Below are positions 1 through 6,011 of a stretch of DNA of 8,149 bases, piece after piece. The position numbers were made by a program, and so were the translations under genes. The stretch's first letter is position 1, and every line of letters begins with the position of its first letter. The notes below the pieces were generated by a model that searched no databases, was not told where the DNA came from, and saw only the letters and a program-made list of their open reading frames with translations. Source of the stretch: an uncultured Legionellales bacterium (GTDB lineage: Bacteria > Pseudomonadota > Gammaproteobacteria > UBA1113); contig CAMFJO010000022.1 in NCBI GenBank assembly GCA_945956945.1, positions 1-8,149 on the forward strand. Reading direction: 5' to 3'.

Positions 1-212
1 ACCATAATGTCGCGCGCTTGTAATTCTGATACCGATAATACGCCTTCTATCATTTGTAGCGCATTATTGGGAATGATACCGCGTTCGGCAGCATGACGCA
101 GCATTTCCGTTAATTCTTCTTTATCATGGGGCTCTCTTAACAATACGTGACTTAATCGTTCTAACCAGCTTTTCTGCTGAGCTTCATCTTGTGGTTCAAG
201 TTCATCGTTCAT
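1..212 (-). CDS. corC: CorC/YbeX family CBS-domain protein, N-terminal part (cut by window edge)
   Basis: The 70 codons seen start MNDELEPQDEAQQKSWLERL and run into the window edge just after the conserved segment EGVLSVSELQARDIMV, which in this family leads into the first CBS domain. The N-terminus aligns by eye with E. coli CorC/YbeX (acidic polar start, then a REPHDKEEL-like segment matching GEPKNRDEL). Known family members are cytoplasmic, with paired CBS domains and a C-terminal CorC_HlyC domain; they were named for magnesium/cobalt efflux and are also linked to ribosome metabolism. Only the N-terminal region is present here, so the CBS ligand site cannot be judged. The ATG at 210-212 lies 5 bases after the ybeY stop, with a GAGGA Shine-Dalgarno at 225-229 (12-base spacing, rather long). 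Co-transcription with ybeY and phoH is very likely. An lnt gene often follows in relatives but would be outside the window. Confidence 0.9.
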   Translation of the reverse strand, partial: MNDELEPQDEAQQKSWLERLSHVLLREPHDKEELTEMLRHAAERGIIPNNALQMIEGVLSVSELQARDIM

Positions 213-217
213 AGCGT

Positions 218-748
218 TTAGTGTTCCTCATAAGGATTGTTAAAACCAAGTTCTTGTAGAATAGCAATTTCCAGACCTTCCATGAGCGTAGCGTCTGCTT
301 CTGTTTCGTGATCGTAACCGAGCAAATGCAGGGTAGCGTGTACCATTAAATGCGCGCTATGTGCTAATAAAGATTTTTCCTGTTCTTTCGCTTCTTTCAC
401 CACAATAGGGGCACATAAAATAATATCGCCCTCACCACTCAAATCTTGGGGCATCGCTTCATCGCACTCTGCAAAATCTAAATCCGCAAAAGGCGAATCA
501 TAGTAAAAAGACAATACATTGGTGGCATAATCTTTATCTCTATACTGACGATTCAATATTTGTCCTTCTTCGGCATCGACAATACGCAGGGTAATTTGCC
601 ACGTGGAATGGGTATGCGCAGCAGTTCCTTTAGCAAGAGCGTATTTGAGCGCAGTGTCGCACCATCTAAAAAATTGCGCATCCTCTGCCAGTTTTACAGA
701 AGTATCGATAGTTTGTATGTTTAAGTCAAGAAGGGGAGCGGTCATCAT
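218..748 (-). CDS. ybeY: Endoribonuclease YbeY (16S rRNA maturation factor)
   Basis: 176 residues, close to the usual 150-180. YbeY is a cytoplasmic zinc-dependent single-strand endoribonuclease involved in 16S rRNA 3'-end maturation and in quality control of defective 70S ribosomes. The family signature is clear. The conserved RNA-binding block LNRQYRDKDYATNVLSF lies at about residues 65-81, with the key Arg at 70 (equivalent of E. coli Arg59). The zinc motif is VHATLHLLGYDH, with ligands His137, His141 and His147. The usual HGxLH reads HATLH, so Gly is replaced by Ala at 138 while all three ligands remain. The start codon overlaps the phoH stop as ATGA (745-748), which suggests translational coupling; a second ATG follows directly and is an alternative start. 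No strong Shine-Dalgarno is seen. The next gene, corC, begins 5 bases after the stop. Confidence 0.97.
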   Translation of the reverse strand: MMTAPLLDLNIQTIDTSVKLAEDAQFFRWCDTALKYALAKGTAAHTHSTWQITLRIVDAEEGQILNRQYRDKDYATNVLSFYYDSPFADLDFAECDEAMPQDLSGEGDIILCAPIVVKEAKEQEKSLLAHSAHLMVHATLHLLGYDHETEADATLMEGLEIAILQELGFNNPYEEH

Positions 749-1725
749 GCGTTATGGTCATCATCGTATTGTTCATAGGCTCGGATCACTTTTTGTACGA
801 TGGGGTGACGCACCGCATCTTTGGCTTCAAAATAAATAAAATGAATGTCTTCTACCGATTTTAGAACTTCAATGGCATGGATTAATCCAGAAGGCACGGG
901 CCTGGACAAATCGATTTGCGTAATATCGCCTGTTACCACCGCAATAGAGCCAAAGCCGATACGGGTTAAAAACATTTTCATTTGTTCGCGCGTGGTATTT
1001 TGTCCTTCATCAAGAATAATAAAAGCATTATTCAAAGTACGGCCGCGCATATAGGCCAGTGGCGCAAGTTCAATGCGGTTTTTAGACAATAGCTTGGTGA
1101 CTTGTTCAGCACCGAGCATTTCATAGAGGGCGTCGTAGAGAGGTCGCAAATAAGGATCCACTTTTTGTGCTAGATCGCCCGGTAGATAACCCAAGTGTTC
1201 ACCCGCTTCAACCACAGGTCGGGTTAAAATAATTTTATGGACCAAGTCTTTTTGCAGGGCATCTACAGCCATTGCCACGGCCAAAAAAGTTTTGCCTGTA
1301 CCGGCTGGACCTATCCCAAAAACGATAGGCTTGTGTTTGATGGCATTGAGATAATTGCGCTGATTTTCACTTTTCGGTGTTAATCGACCCGCTTTATTTA
1401 AAATCTCAATTTTTTCTTCAGTTGAATCAGGAGGATAGGCTAAAGTGTCCATTAAGCGATCACCCAATAATAAGTGTATGTCATCCAAGTTTAGTTCTGC
1501 ATGCCGTTCTGTTTTACGGTATAAATCCGTTAAAATTTTAGCCGCTTTAAACACGGCTTCCGCTTCGCCACTGATTTTAAAAGAGCCGCTGCGTGGGGAA
1601 ATATGGACTTGCAAGCGCTTTTCTATAAAGCGCAAGTTTTCATCAAATTGTCCGCACAACTTAGCGAGCCGATCGTTATCAATGGGGGTAAAACTTACTT
1701 TTTCTTCAATGTGTTGGCTGTTCAA
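745..1725 (-). CDS. phoH: PhoH-family ATPase (YbeZ type), TTG start
   Basis: 326 residues; aligns along its length with E. coli YbeZ/PhoH-like protein. An N-terminal KH-like region (about 1-75) precedes a P-loop ATPase domain. Walker A is GPAGTGKT at 139-146, followed by the family blocks LTRPVVEAGEHLGYLPGDL (168-185) and APLAYMRGRTLN (221-232). Walker B is FIILDE at 235-240, followed by GQNTT (family usually S or A for that G), then TGDITQIDL (265-273). Family knowledge: YbeZ is a cytoplasmic ATPase that binds YbeY and is thought to act in RNA metabolism. The start is a TTG at 1723-1725. The frame has no ATG between the upstream in-frame stop (TAG, 1756-1758) and this point, and the two nearby ATGs (1734-1736, 1730-1732) run into stops within a few codons. 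MNSQHIEEKVSFTPIDNDRL aligns in length with the E. coli N-terminus. The stop overlaps the ybeY start by 4 bases. Confidence 0.96.
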   Translation of the reverse strand: MNSQHIEEKVSFTPIDNDRLAKLCGQFDENLRFIEKRLQVHISPRSGSFKISGEAEAVFKAAKILTDLYRKTERHAELNLDDIHLLLGDRLMDTLAYPPDSTEEKIEILNKAGRLTPKSENQRNYLNAIKHKPIVFGIGPAGTGKTFLAVAMAVDALQKDLVHKIILTRPVVEAGEHLGYLPGDLAQKVDPYLRPLYDALYEMLGAEQVTKLLSKNRIELAPLAYMRGRTLNNAFIILDEGQNTTREQMKMFLTRIGFGSIAVVTGDITQIDLSRPVPSGLIHAIEVLKSVEDIHFIYFEAKDAVRHPIVQKVIRAYEQYDDDHNA

Positions 1726-1734
1726 TCTACATCC
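1723..1734 (-). promoter_or_regulatory. phoH ribosome-binding site and TTG start
   Basis: Reading the minus strand, GGA (1734-1732) lies 6 bases before the TTG at 1725-1723. This is the only plausible initiation signal in the phoH frame, because no in-frame ATG or GTG precedes the conserved N-terminus. The complementarity is short, so initiation is predicted to be weak. It may be helped by read-through ribosomes or by a nearly absent leader. Confidence 0.5.
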
Positions 1735-1758
1735 ATTATAAGTAATATCAATAACCTA

Positions 1759-1767
1759 AGTATAGCA
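1759..1767 (-). promoter_or_regulatory. Candidate extended -10 promoter for phoH-ybeY-corC
   Basis: On the minus strand TGC-TATACT (1767-1759) matches the extended -10 pattern TGn-TATAAT with one mismatch in the hexamer. No good -35 is seen at 16-18 bases upstream, as is usual for extended -10 promoters. Transcription would begin near 1752, about 27 bases before the phoH TTG. A second hexamer, TATAAT at 1740-1735, is closer to the start but would give an almost leaderless message and has no recognisable -35. Prediction from pattern only. Confidence 0.4.
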
Positions 1768-1807
1768 TATACATTCTTCACCCTGTTTTCGAGGGGGCCG
1801 TTATGGC

Positions 1808-1839
1808 GGAGAAGGAAGATTGTATTATGTTACTTCTCC
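1808..1839 (-). other. Hairpin spanning the miaB stop codon, no T-tract
   Basis: A 7-bp inverted repeat, GGAGAAG/CTTCTCC (arms 1808-1814 and 1833-1839), encloses an 18-base loop containing the miaB TAA (1825-1827). No run of T follows on the minus strand, so it is not a convincing intrinsic terminator. Read-through from miaB into phoH therefore remains possible. It could protect the mRNA 3' end or be chance. Confidence 0.3.
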
Positions 1840-3174
1840 CCGTAATGAGTTCCGCATACAGGCTGTGATTTTTATCGGCACAATTTGCCCAATGAGTGCT
1901 TCATCGCCTTTAAAATTAACAACGCGGTTATTTTCCGTACGGCCAGTGAGTTCGGTTTTATCTTTTCTGGCATGTCCAACCACCAGTACGGGTGTACGCG
2001 TGCCGACCATCGCATTGCTGATGGCCTGTGCTTGCAATTGAATACGATCCTGCAATATTTGTAAGCGTTGTTTTTTAACCGCCATAGAAATGCTGTCGTG
2101 TAATTTGGCTGCCGGTGTTCCGGGTCGCGGACTGTAAATAAAACTGAAGGATTGATCGAAATTGATGGTGTGTATCAAATCTAAAGTAGCCATGAAATCC
2201 TCTTCCGTTTCGCCTGGGAATCCTACTATAAAATCGGATGAGATAGAGATATCAGGGCGTATCGTCTTTAATTTCATACAACGATGGATGAAGTCTTCTT
2301 GAGTATAATCGCGTTTCATCATTTTTAGTATGCGATTAGAGCCGCTTTGTACCGGTAAATGGAGGTGATTAGCGAGCTTGGGAATGTCTCTATAAGCTTC
2401 TATTAAATTATCTGAAAAAGCAGATGGATGCGAAGTGGTAAATCGAATACGTTTAATCTCGTCTAAAGCCGCAATATAACGAATAAGCAAGGCAAGATCG
2501 GCGGTAGTGCCATCGTGCATTGGGCCTCTATAATCATTGACATTTTGCCCTAATAAGGTAATTTCACGCACGCCCTGTTCGGCTAAAGAAGCAACCTCCG
2601 CCAGGATATCATCGAAAGGTCTGCTGATTTCCTCACCGCGCGTGTAAGGGACAATGCAATAACTGCAGTATTTGTTACAACCTTCCATGATAGAGACAAA
2701 AGCGCTGACACCGTTGGCTTTGGGCTCTGGTAGGCAATCGAATTTCTCAATTTCCGGGAAACGAACGTCTATAGCGGCTTTGCGGGTTTTGGCTCGTTCA
2801 TCGAGTAATGCGGGTAAGCGGTGTAAGGTTTGTGGGCCAAAGACGACATCTACAAAGGGAGCGCGTTTAATAATAGCTTCGCCTTCTTGGCTTGCTACAC
2901 AGCCACCGACACCGATGAGTACATCCGGATTATTGTCTTTGTAAGTACGCCAACGGCCTAATTCTGAAAAAACTTTTTCTTCTGCTTTATCGCGAATAGA
3001 GCAGGTGTTGATGAGTAATAAATCCGCCTGGTTGGGATCTTCAGTCAATTCCATGTCTTTTTTATCGCGCAATACAGCCAACATTTTGTCTGAATCATAA
3101 ACATTCATTTGACAGACGTGTGTCAGTATAAATACTTTGCTTTTTTTAGGGGTATCCACAGCGCTATTAGTCAT
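1825..3174 (-). CDS. miaB: tRNA-2-methylthio-N6-dimethylallyladenosine synthase MiaB
   Basis: 449 residues; E. coli MiaB is 474 and carries a C-terminal tail that is missing here. MiaB is a cytoplasmic radical-SAM enzyme that adds a methylthio group to i6A37 of tRNAs reading UNN codons. The domain order is complete. The N-terminal UPF0004 domain holds auxiliary-cluster cysteines Cys21, Cys58 ([15 protein letters not shown]) and Cys92 ([12 protein letters not shown]). The radical-SAM core has CNKYCSYC with Cys166, Cys170 and Cys173 (CX3CX2C). A TRAM domain follows from about 383, ending with [14 protein letters not shown] and NSLRGEVT. The segment [20 protein letters not shown] is almost identical to E. 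coli. One oddity is that the first cysteine motif reads THVCQMN where the family normally has T-aromatic-GCQMN. The ATG at 3172-3174 has only a weak GAGTGG ribosome site (3178-3183). It is divergent from fis. Confidence 0.97.
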   Translation of the reverse strand: MTNSAVDTPKKSKVFILTHVCQMNVYDSDKMLAVLRDKKDMELTEDPNQADLLLINTCSIRDKAEEKVFSELGRWRTYKDNNPDVLIGVGGCVASQEGEAIIKRAPFVDVVFGPQTLHRLPALLDERAKTRKAAIDVRFPEIEKFDCLPEPKANGVSAFVSIMEGCNKYCSYCIVPYTRGEEISRPFDDILAEVASLAEQGVREITLLGQNVNDYRGPMHDGTTADLALLIRYIAALDEIKRIRFTTSHPSAFSDNLIEAYRDIPKLANHLHLPVQSGSNRILKMMKRDYTQEDFIHRCMKLKTIRPDISISSDFIVGFPGETEEDFMATLDLIHTINFDQSFSFIYSPRPGTPAAKLHDSISMAVKKQRLQILQDRIQLQAQAISNAMVGTRTPVLVVGHARKDKTELTGRTENNRVVNFKGDEALIGQIVPIKITACMRNSLRGEVT

Positions 3175-3203
3175 TGACCACTCGGTTTATTATACAGGTA
3201 GAT

Positions 3204-3212
3204 ATTATAACA
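3204..3212 (-). promoter_or_regulatory. Extended -10 promoter for miaB
   Basis: On the minus strand TGT-TATAAT (3212-3204) is a perfect extended -10 (TGn-TATAAT). The -35 position at 17-base spacing reads TGAACC (3232-3227), a 3/6 match, which is acceptable for an extended -10 promoter. Transcription would start near 3197 and give a leader of about 22 bases to the miaB ATG. A second TATAAT (3194-3189) lies closer, but it lacks the TGn extension and would leave too short a leader for ribosome binding. Confidence 0.6.
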
Positions 3213-3301
3213 CAAGGCAAAAGAATGGTTCAGGCCTTATGCTAAAAAATGTTAATAATTTTCACAAAAAAGTATTGCTTATTGTACAAGGTAATGGTAA
3301 C

Positions 3302-3330
3302 TTGTGACAGTGGTTTAGTGACCGCATAAT
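3302..3330 (+). promoter_or_regulatory. Candidate sigma-70 promoter for fis
   Basis: TTGTGA (3302-3307, 4/6 to TTGACA), a 17-base spacer and CATAAT (3325-3330, 5/6 to TATAAT) form the best-spaced pair upstream of fis. Transcription would start near 3337 and give an untranslated leader of about 170 bases containing the 3349-3370 hairpin. Based only on pattern matching in AT-rich DNA, so chance is a real alternative. Confidence 0.45.
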
Positions 3331-3338
3331 AAATAGCC
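3324..3338. promoter_or_regulatory. Fis-like binding site overlapping the candidate fis promoter
   Basis: The 15 bases from G3324 to C3338 fit the degenerate Fis core GNNYANNNNNTRNNC at every defined position, with an all A/T centre (AATAAAT region) as preferred by Fis. The site covers the candidate -10 hexamer at 3325-3330. The E. coli fis gene is autorepressed through sites around its promoter, so a similar loop is plausible. The core is loose: about one chance match per 1,000 bases is expected in random DNA. Confidence 0.35.
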
Positions 3339-3506
3339 AATTATTATTCACATCCTATGTTTAAGATGTGTACTGCAGTGTCTCGTTTTTGTATATTTTT
3401 ATAGCAATTTGCTTTTAGGCTAGGGCAAGTGCCTGAAACCAAATGCAAAAGAGTATCAGCAAAGACGGGGAAGTATGAACTAGATTTGTATAGGAGCCAA
3501 ACTCTT

Positions 3507-3803
3507 ATGATGAGCACGGAAGAAATTGCATCGATCCAACAAAGAAGCCAAGCCCAAGGTTTAGGTCAACAAGTCAGCGAAGTACTCGATCGGTATTTTG
3601 CATTGTTGGGTAATCAACAACCGGATAATTTATATCAAAAATTAATGGCCGAAATTGAAAAGCCTATGATTGAAGCTATCATGCGCTATGTGCGTGGTAA
3701 TCAATCTAAGGCAGCACGTGTATTGGGCATTAGCCGTGGTACCTTGCGCAAAAAATTGGCAGAATATTTTGATACTACCCATGTGGGTAAACAACGCGAC
3801 TAA
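3507..3803 (+). CDS. fis: DNA-binding protein Fis
   Basis: 98 residues from the ATG at 3507, the same length as E. coli Fis. Fis is a homodimeric nucleoid protein that bends DNA and regulates rRNA, recombination and growth-phase genes. The core helices align with E. coli: QVSEVLDRYFALLG and NLYQKLMAEIEKPMIEAIMRYVRGNQ (about 29-70). The C-terminal helix-turn-helix is GNQSKAARVLGISRGTLRKKL, at about 68-88. A short tail, AEYFDTTHVGKQRD, extends beyond the usual E. coli end, while the flexible N-terminal arm is shorter. The start is supported by AGGAG at 3492-3496 (10-base spacing) and by family length; ATG at 3510 or an unlikely GTG at 3429 are alternatives. In enteric bacteria fis follows dusB, but here it stands alone, divergent from miaB and 69 bases ahead of an ABC transporter operon. 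Confidence 0.95.
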   Translation: MMSTEEIASIQQRSQAQGLGQQVSEVLDRYFALLGNQQPDNLYQKLMAEIEKPMIEAIMRYVRGNQSKAARVLGISRGTLRKKLAEYFDTTHVGKQRD

Positions 3804-3824
3804 TCTGGTTTTTAGATAGGATGC

Positions 3825-3867
3825 TGCGCCATTACTAAACCCCTTGTAATGGCGCAATGCTAAAGGG
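3825..3867 (+). promoter_or_regulatory. Perfect 11-bp hairpin with loop complementary to the downstream Shine-Dalgarno
   Basis: TGCGCCATTAC (3825-3835) and GTAATGGCGCA (3846-3856) are exact reverse complements around a 10-base loop, TAAACCCCTT. No T-tract follows on either strand, so this is not a standard intrinsic terminator. The loop bases CCCTT (3841-3845) are complementary to AAGGG (3863-3867), the ribosome-binding site of the next gene, whose ATG is at 3873. The RNA could form a pseudoknot or an alternative pairing that hides the ribosome site. The hairpin itself is clear; its regulatory role is inference. Confidence 0.5.
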
Positions 3868-3872
3868 ATTGT

Positions 3873-6011
3873 ATGCGCATTCAGGGATGGCTCGTCATTT
3901 CTATATTCTTGTTATTATTAGGCTGCCATCATGAGCCCCGTAATAATCCGTACCGCACGAGAGATGCGACAGCCAACATTTACTATGGCGCTTATTCCAG
4001 TGCCCCGAAGACGCTCGATCCGGCTAAAGCCTATACCACAGACGAAGCCCAATTTGTATCTTTGGTGTATGAGCCCCCTTTACAATATCAATATTTAACA
4101 CGTCCCTGGACTTTAGAACCTTTGTTGGCAAGTCAAATGCCTCAAGTGATTTACAGAGACGCAACGGGCAAAATCGTCGCTGATCCACAATTAGCGAGTA
4201 GTAGTGAATACATTGTCCATATTAAACCTGGGATTTATTATCAACCCCATCCCGCCTTTGTACGTACCCCTGAAGGGCTGCATCTCTATTGGCCATTAAC
4301 GGCGGCGGCCGCAAAATCTTATACTACTGCGAATGATTTTAAACAGTCTGCAAGCCGGGAAGTCACTGCGGATGATTTTGTGTATGAAATTAAACGCCTG
4401 GCGAGCCCCGCTGTGCAATCACCCATTTATGGTTTGATGAGTACCCACATTCAGGGGTTGGCCACATTGCGTGCCGATTTAGAACGTGCGCGTGCACAAA
4501 ATCCGAATGCCTTGGTTGATTTACGGCCCTATTCTTTTGCCGGTGCCAGTGTGATTGACAAGTATACTTATCGTATTCAGTTAAATGATCCTTATCCCCA
4601 ATTTATGTATTGGTTGGCTATGCCGTTTTTTGCGCCCTATCCCTGGGAGGCTGATCAATTTTACCATAATCCAGGATTTGAAGATCACAATATCACAGTA
4701 GATTGGGTTCCTATTGGTACAGGACCCTATCAATTTACCCAGAATAATCCAAATCAATCCTTGCAACTCATAAAAAATAAAAATTTTCATGGTGAGCCTT
4801 TGCCCTTAGGATTACAGCCTCAAGTAGGTAAAACAATTCCTTATATCGATCGCATCGAATTTTATTTGGAAAAAGAAAGTATTCCGCGTTGGAATAAATT
4901 TTTGCAAGGTTATTACGATCAATCGGGCATCGCTTCGGATACTTTTGATGAAGCGATTACCTATACGGCACAAAAACAACCTAGAATCAACCCTAAATTA
5001 GCGGCTAAACATATTTCTTTACAAGTGAGTACGACACCTAGTATTTTTTATTTAGGTTTTAATCAGTTGGATCCCGTGGTTGGCGGTTCTTCGCCTGCTG
5101 CGCGGCAATTAAGACAAGCATTGTCTATTGCCGTCGATATGGATGAATACATTCATTTGTTTTTAAATGGTCGTGGCCAAGTCGCTCAAGGTCCTTTACC
5201 ACCCGGTATTTTTGGTGCCAGGACTGGAGAAGCTGGAATGGATCCTATTATGTATCAATGGCAACAGGGGAGAATGAAGCGGCGCCCTTTGTCGGATGCT
5301 AAAAAATTATTGAGTGCTGCTGGTTATCCCGATGGTATGGATGCCAAAACAAAACGCCCTTTGGTATTAACCTTATCTATCATGTCTACAAGCACTATTG
5401 ACGAAGGAACCTTATACGCTTGGTTTAGACAACAATTTGCTAAGTTAAATATCGAGTTGAATATTGAAAGCACTACTTACAGTCGGTTTCAAGATAAATT
5501 GAAAAATGGTAGTACACAGTTGTTTTTTGCCGGTTGGACCGCAGATTATCCAGATCCAGAAAATTTCTTATTTTTACTCTATGGACCTAATAGCAAAGTG
5601 CAATATAATGGTGAGAATGCCACTAATTATCACAATCCCCAGTTTGACAGTTTGTATGAGCAAATGACACGTCTTCCTAATGGCGCCGCCCGCCAAGCTA
5701 TCATCGATAAAATGATTGCAGAAGTACAACAAGATGCCCCTTGGATCTGGGGATTTTATCCTGTGTCATTTCAATTGTCTCAGCAATGGGTTCACAACAG
5801 TTATGCCAACCCGTTGATCAATAATCAACTTAAATACATAGCAATTTCACCACAAACACGGTATCAGGCGCGTTTGCGATGGAATCAAGTTGCAGTATGG
5901 CCAATTGTCTGCCTCGTTTTAAGTTTTATGCTATTTATCGGTTTAGGAATTATGACTTATAGAAGGCTTAATAAGCGTAAGCCTCTTGTTTTGCCACAGG
6001 AAGATAAGTGA
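3873..6011 (+). CDS. ABC transporter family-5 solute-binding lipoprotein with C-terminal membrane helix
   Basis: 712 residues, against about 500-600 for OppA, DppA or YejA. The protein should capture peptides or similar solutes outside the inner membrane for the permeases encoded next. The N-terminus has a signal segment (about 6-17) ending in the lipobox LLGC with Cys18. Family-5 (SBP_bac_5) features follow: APKTLDPAKAYTTDEAQFVSLVYEPPL (44-70), VTADDFVYEIKRL (164-176), VPIGTGPYQF (279-288), ARQLRQALSIAVDMDEYI (410-427) and FFAGWTADYPDPENFL (551-566). Unusually, the C-terminus has a hydrophobic helix (about 674-694, WPIVCLVLSFMLFIGLGIM) followed by YRRLNKRK, predicting a second anchor with a cytoplasmic tail. 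An AAAGGG ribosome site (3862-3867) supports the ATG. The TGA overlaps the next gene's ATG by one base. Substrate unknown; a Yej- or Sap-like role is possible. Confidence 0.9.
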   Translation: MRIQGWLVISIFLLLLGCHHEPRNNPYRTRDATANIYYGAYSSAPKTLDPAKAYTTDEAQFVSLVYEPPLQYQYLTRPWTLEPLLASQMPQVIYRDATGKIVADPQLASSSEYIVHIKPGIYYQPHPAFVRTPEGLHLYWPLTAAAAKSYTTANDFKQSASREVTADDFVYEIKRLASPAVQSPIYGLMSTHIQGLATLRADLERARAQNPNALVDLRPYSFAGASVIDKYTYRIQLNDPYPQFMYWLAMPFFAPYPWEADQFYHNPGFEDHNITVDWVPIGTGPYQFTQNNPNQSLQLIKNKNFHGEPLPLGLQPQVGKTIPYIDRIEFYLEKESIPRWNKFLQGYYDQSGIASDTFDEAITYTAQKQPRINPKLAAKHISLQVSTTPSIFYLGFNQLDPVVGGSSPAARQLRQALSIAVDMDEYIHLFLNGRGQVAQGPLPPGIFGARTGEAGMDPIMYQWQQGRMKRRPLSDAKKLLSAAGYPDGMDAKTKRPLVLTLSIMSTSTIDEGTLYAWFRQQFAKLNIELNIESTTYSRFQDKLKNGSTQLFFAGWTADYPDPENFLFLLYGPNSKVQYNGENATNYHNPQFDSLYEQMTRLPNGAARQAIIDKMIAEVQQDAPWIWGFYPVSFQLSQQWVHNSYANPLINNQLKYIAISPQTRYQARLRWNQVAVWPIVCLVLSFMLFIGLGIMTYRRLNKRKPLVLPQEDK

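Larger units (their letters stand above)
3175..3506. other. Divergent miaB/fis intergenic region
   Basis: This stretch of about 330 bases is very AT-rich and holds no convincing gene. It contains the miaB promoter at its left end, a candidate fis promoter with an overlapping Fis-like site near the centre, a small hairpin (CACATC 3349-3354 with GATGTG 3365-3370, 10-base loop) and the fis Shine-Dalgarno at 3492-3496. The fis frame stays open back to a GTG at 3429. The 26 extra residues that start would add (VPETKCKRVSAK...) do not resemble any Fis N-terminus, so they are treated as leader. Other possible fis promoter elements are weaker, such as TATATT at 3392-3397 with TGTACT 17 bases upstream. 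Confidence 0.75.

Noticed and set aside
603..839. Open frames opposite ybeY, phoH, miaB, fis and the transporter genes (for example 603-839 +, 1445-1741 +, 3642-3857 -, 7334-7627 +)
   Set aside because: All are antisense or out-of-frame to strongly recognisable genes, show no family motifs and have no ribosome sites of note.
1781..1797. CCCT...AGGG small inverted repeat and a CTCGAAAA sequence resembling a heat-shock sigma-32 -35 element before phoH
   Set aside because: The stem is only 4 bp. No CCCCAT-type -10 follows the CTCGAAAA at the required spacing, so a sigma-32 promoter is not supported, even though the E. coli counterpart operon is known to respond to heat shock.
3429..3506. Upstream extension of the fis reading frame from GTG at 3429
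   Set aside because: The 26 added residues do not resemble any Fis N-terminus, the ATG at 3507 gives exactly the usual length and has AGGAG upstream, and the extended start lacks a convincing ribosome site.
3777..3788. Palindrome ACCCA-TG-TGGGT near the end of fis
   Set aside because: It lies in coding sequence for the Fis tail, and its 2-base centre is too tight for an RNA hairpin. No partner copy is seen, so it is probably chance.
3825..3856. The inverted repeat as an intrinsic terminator for fis
   Set aside because: There is no T-run after the stem on either strand, and the stem is only moderately GC-rich, so a standard rho-independent terminator is not supported.
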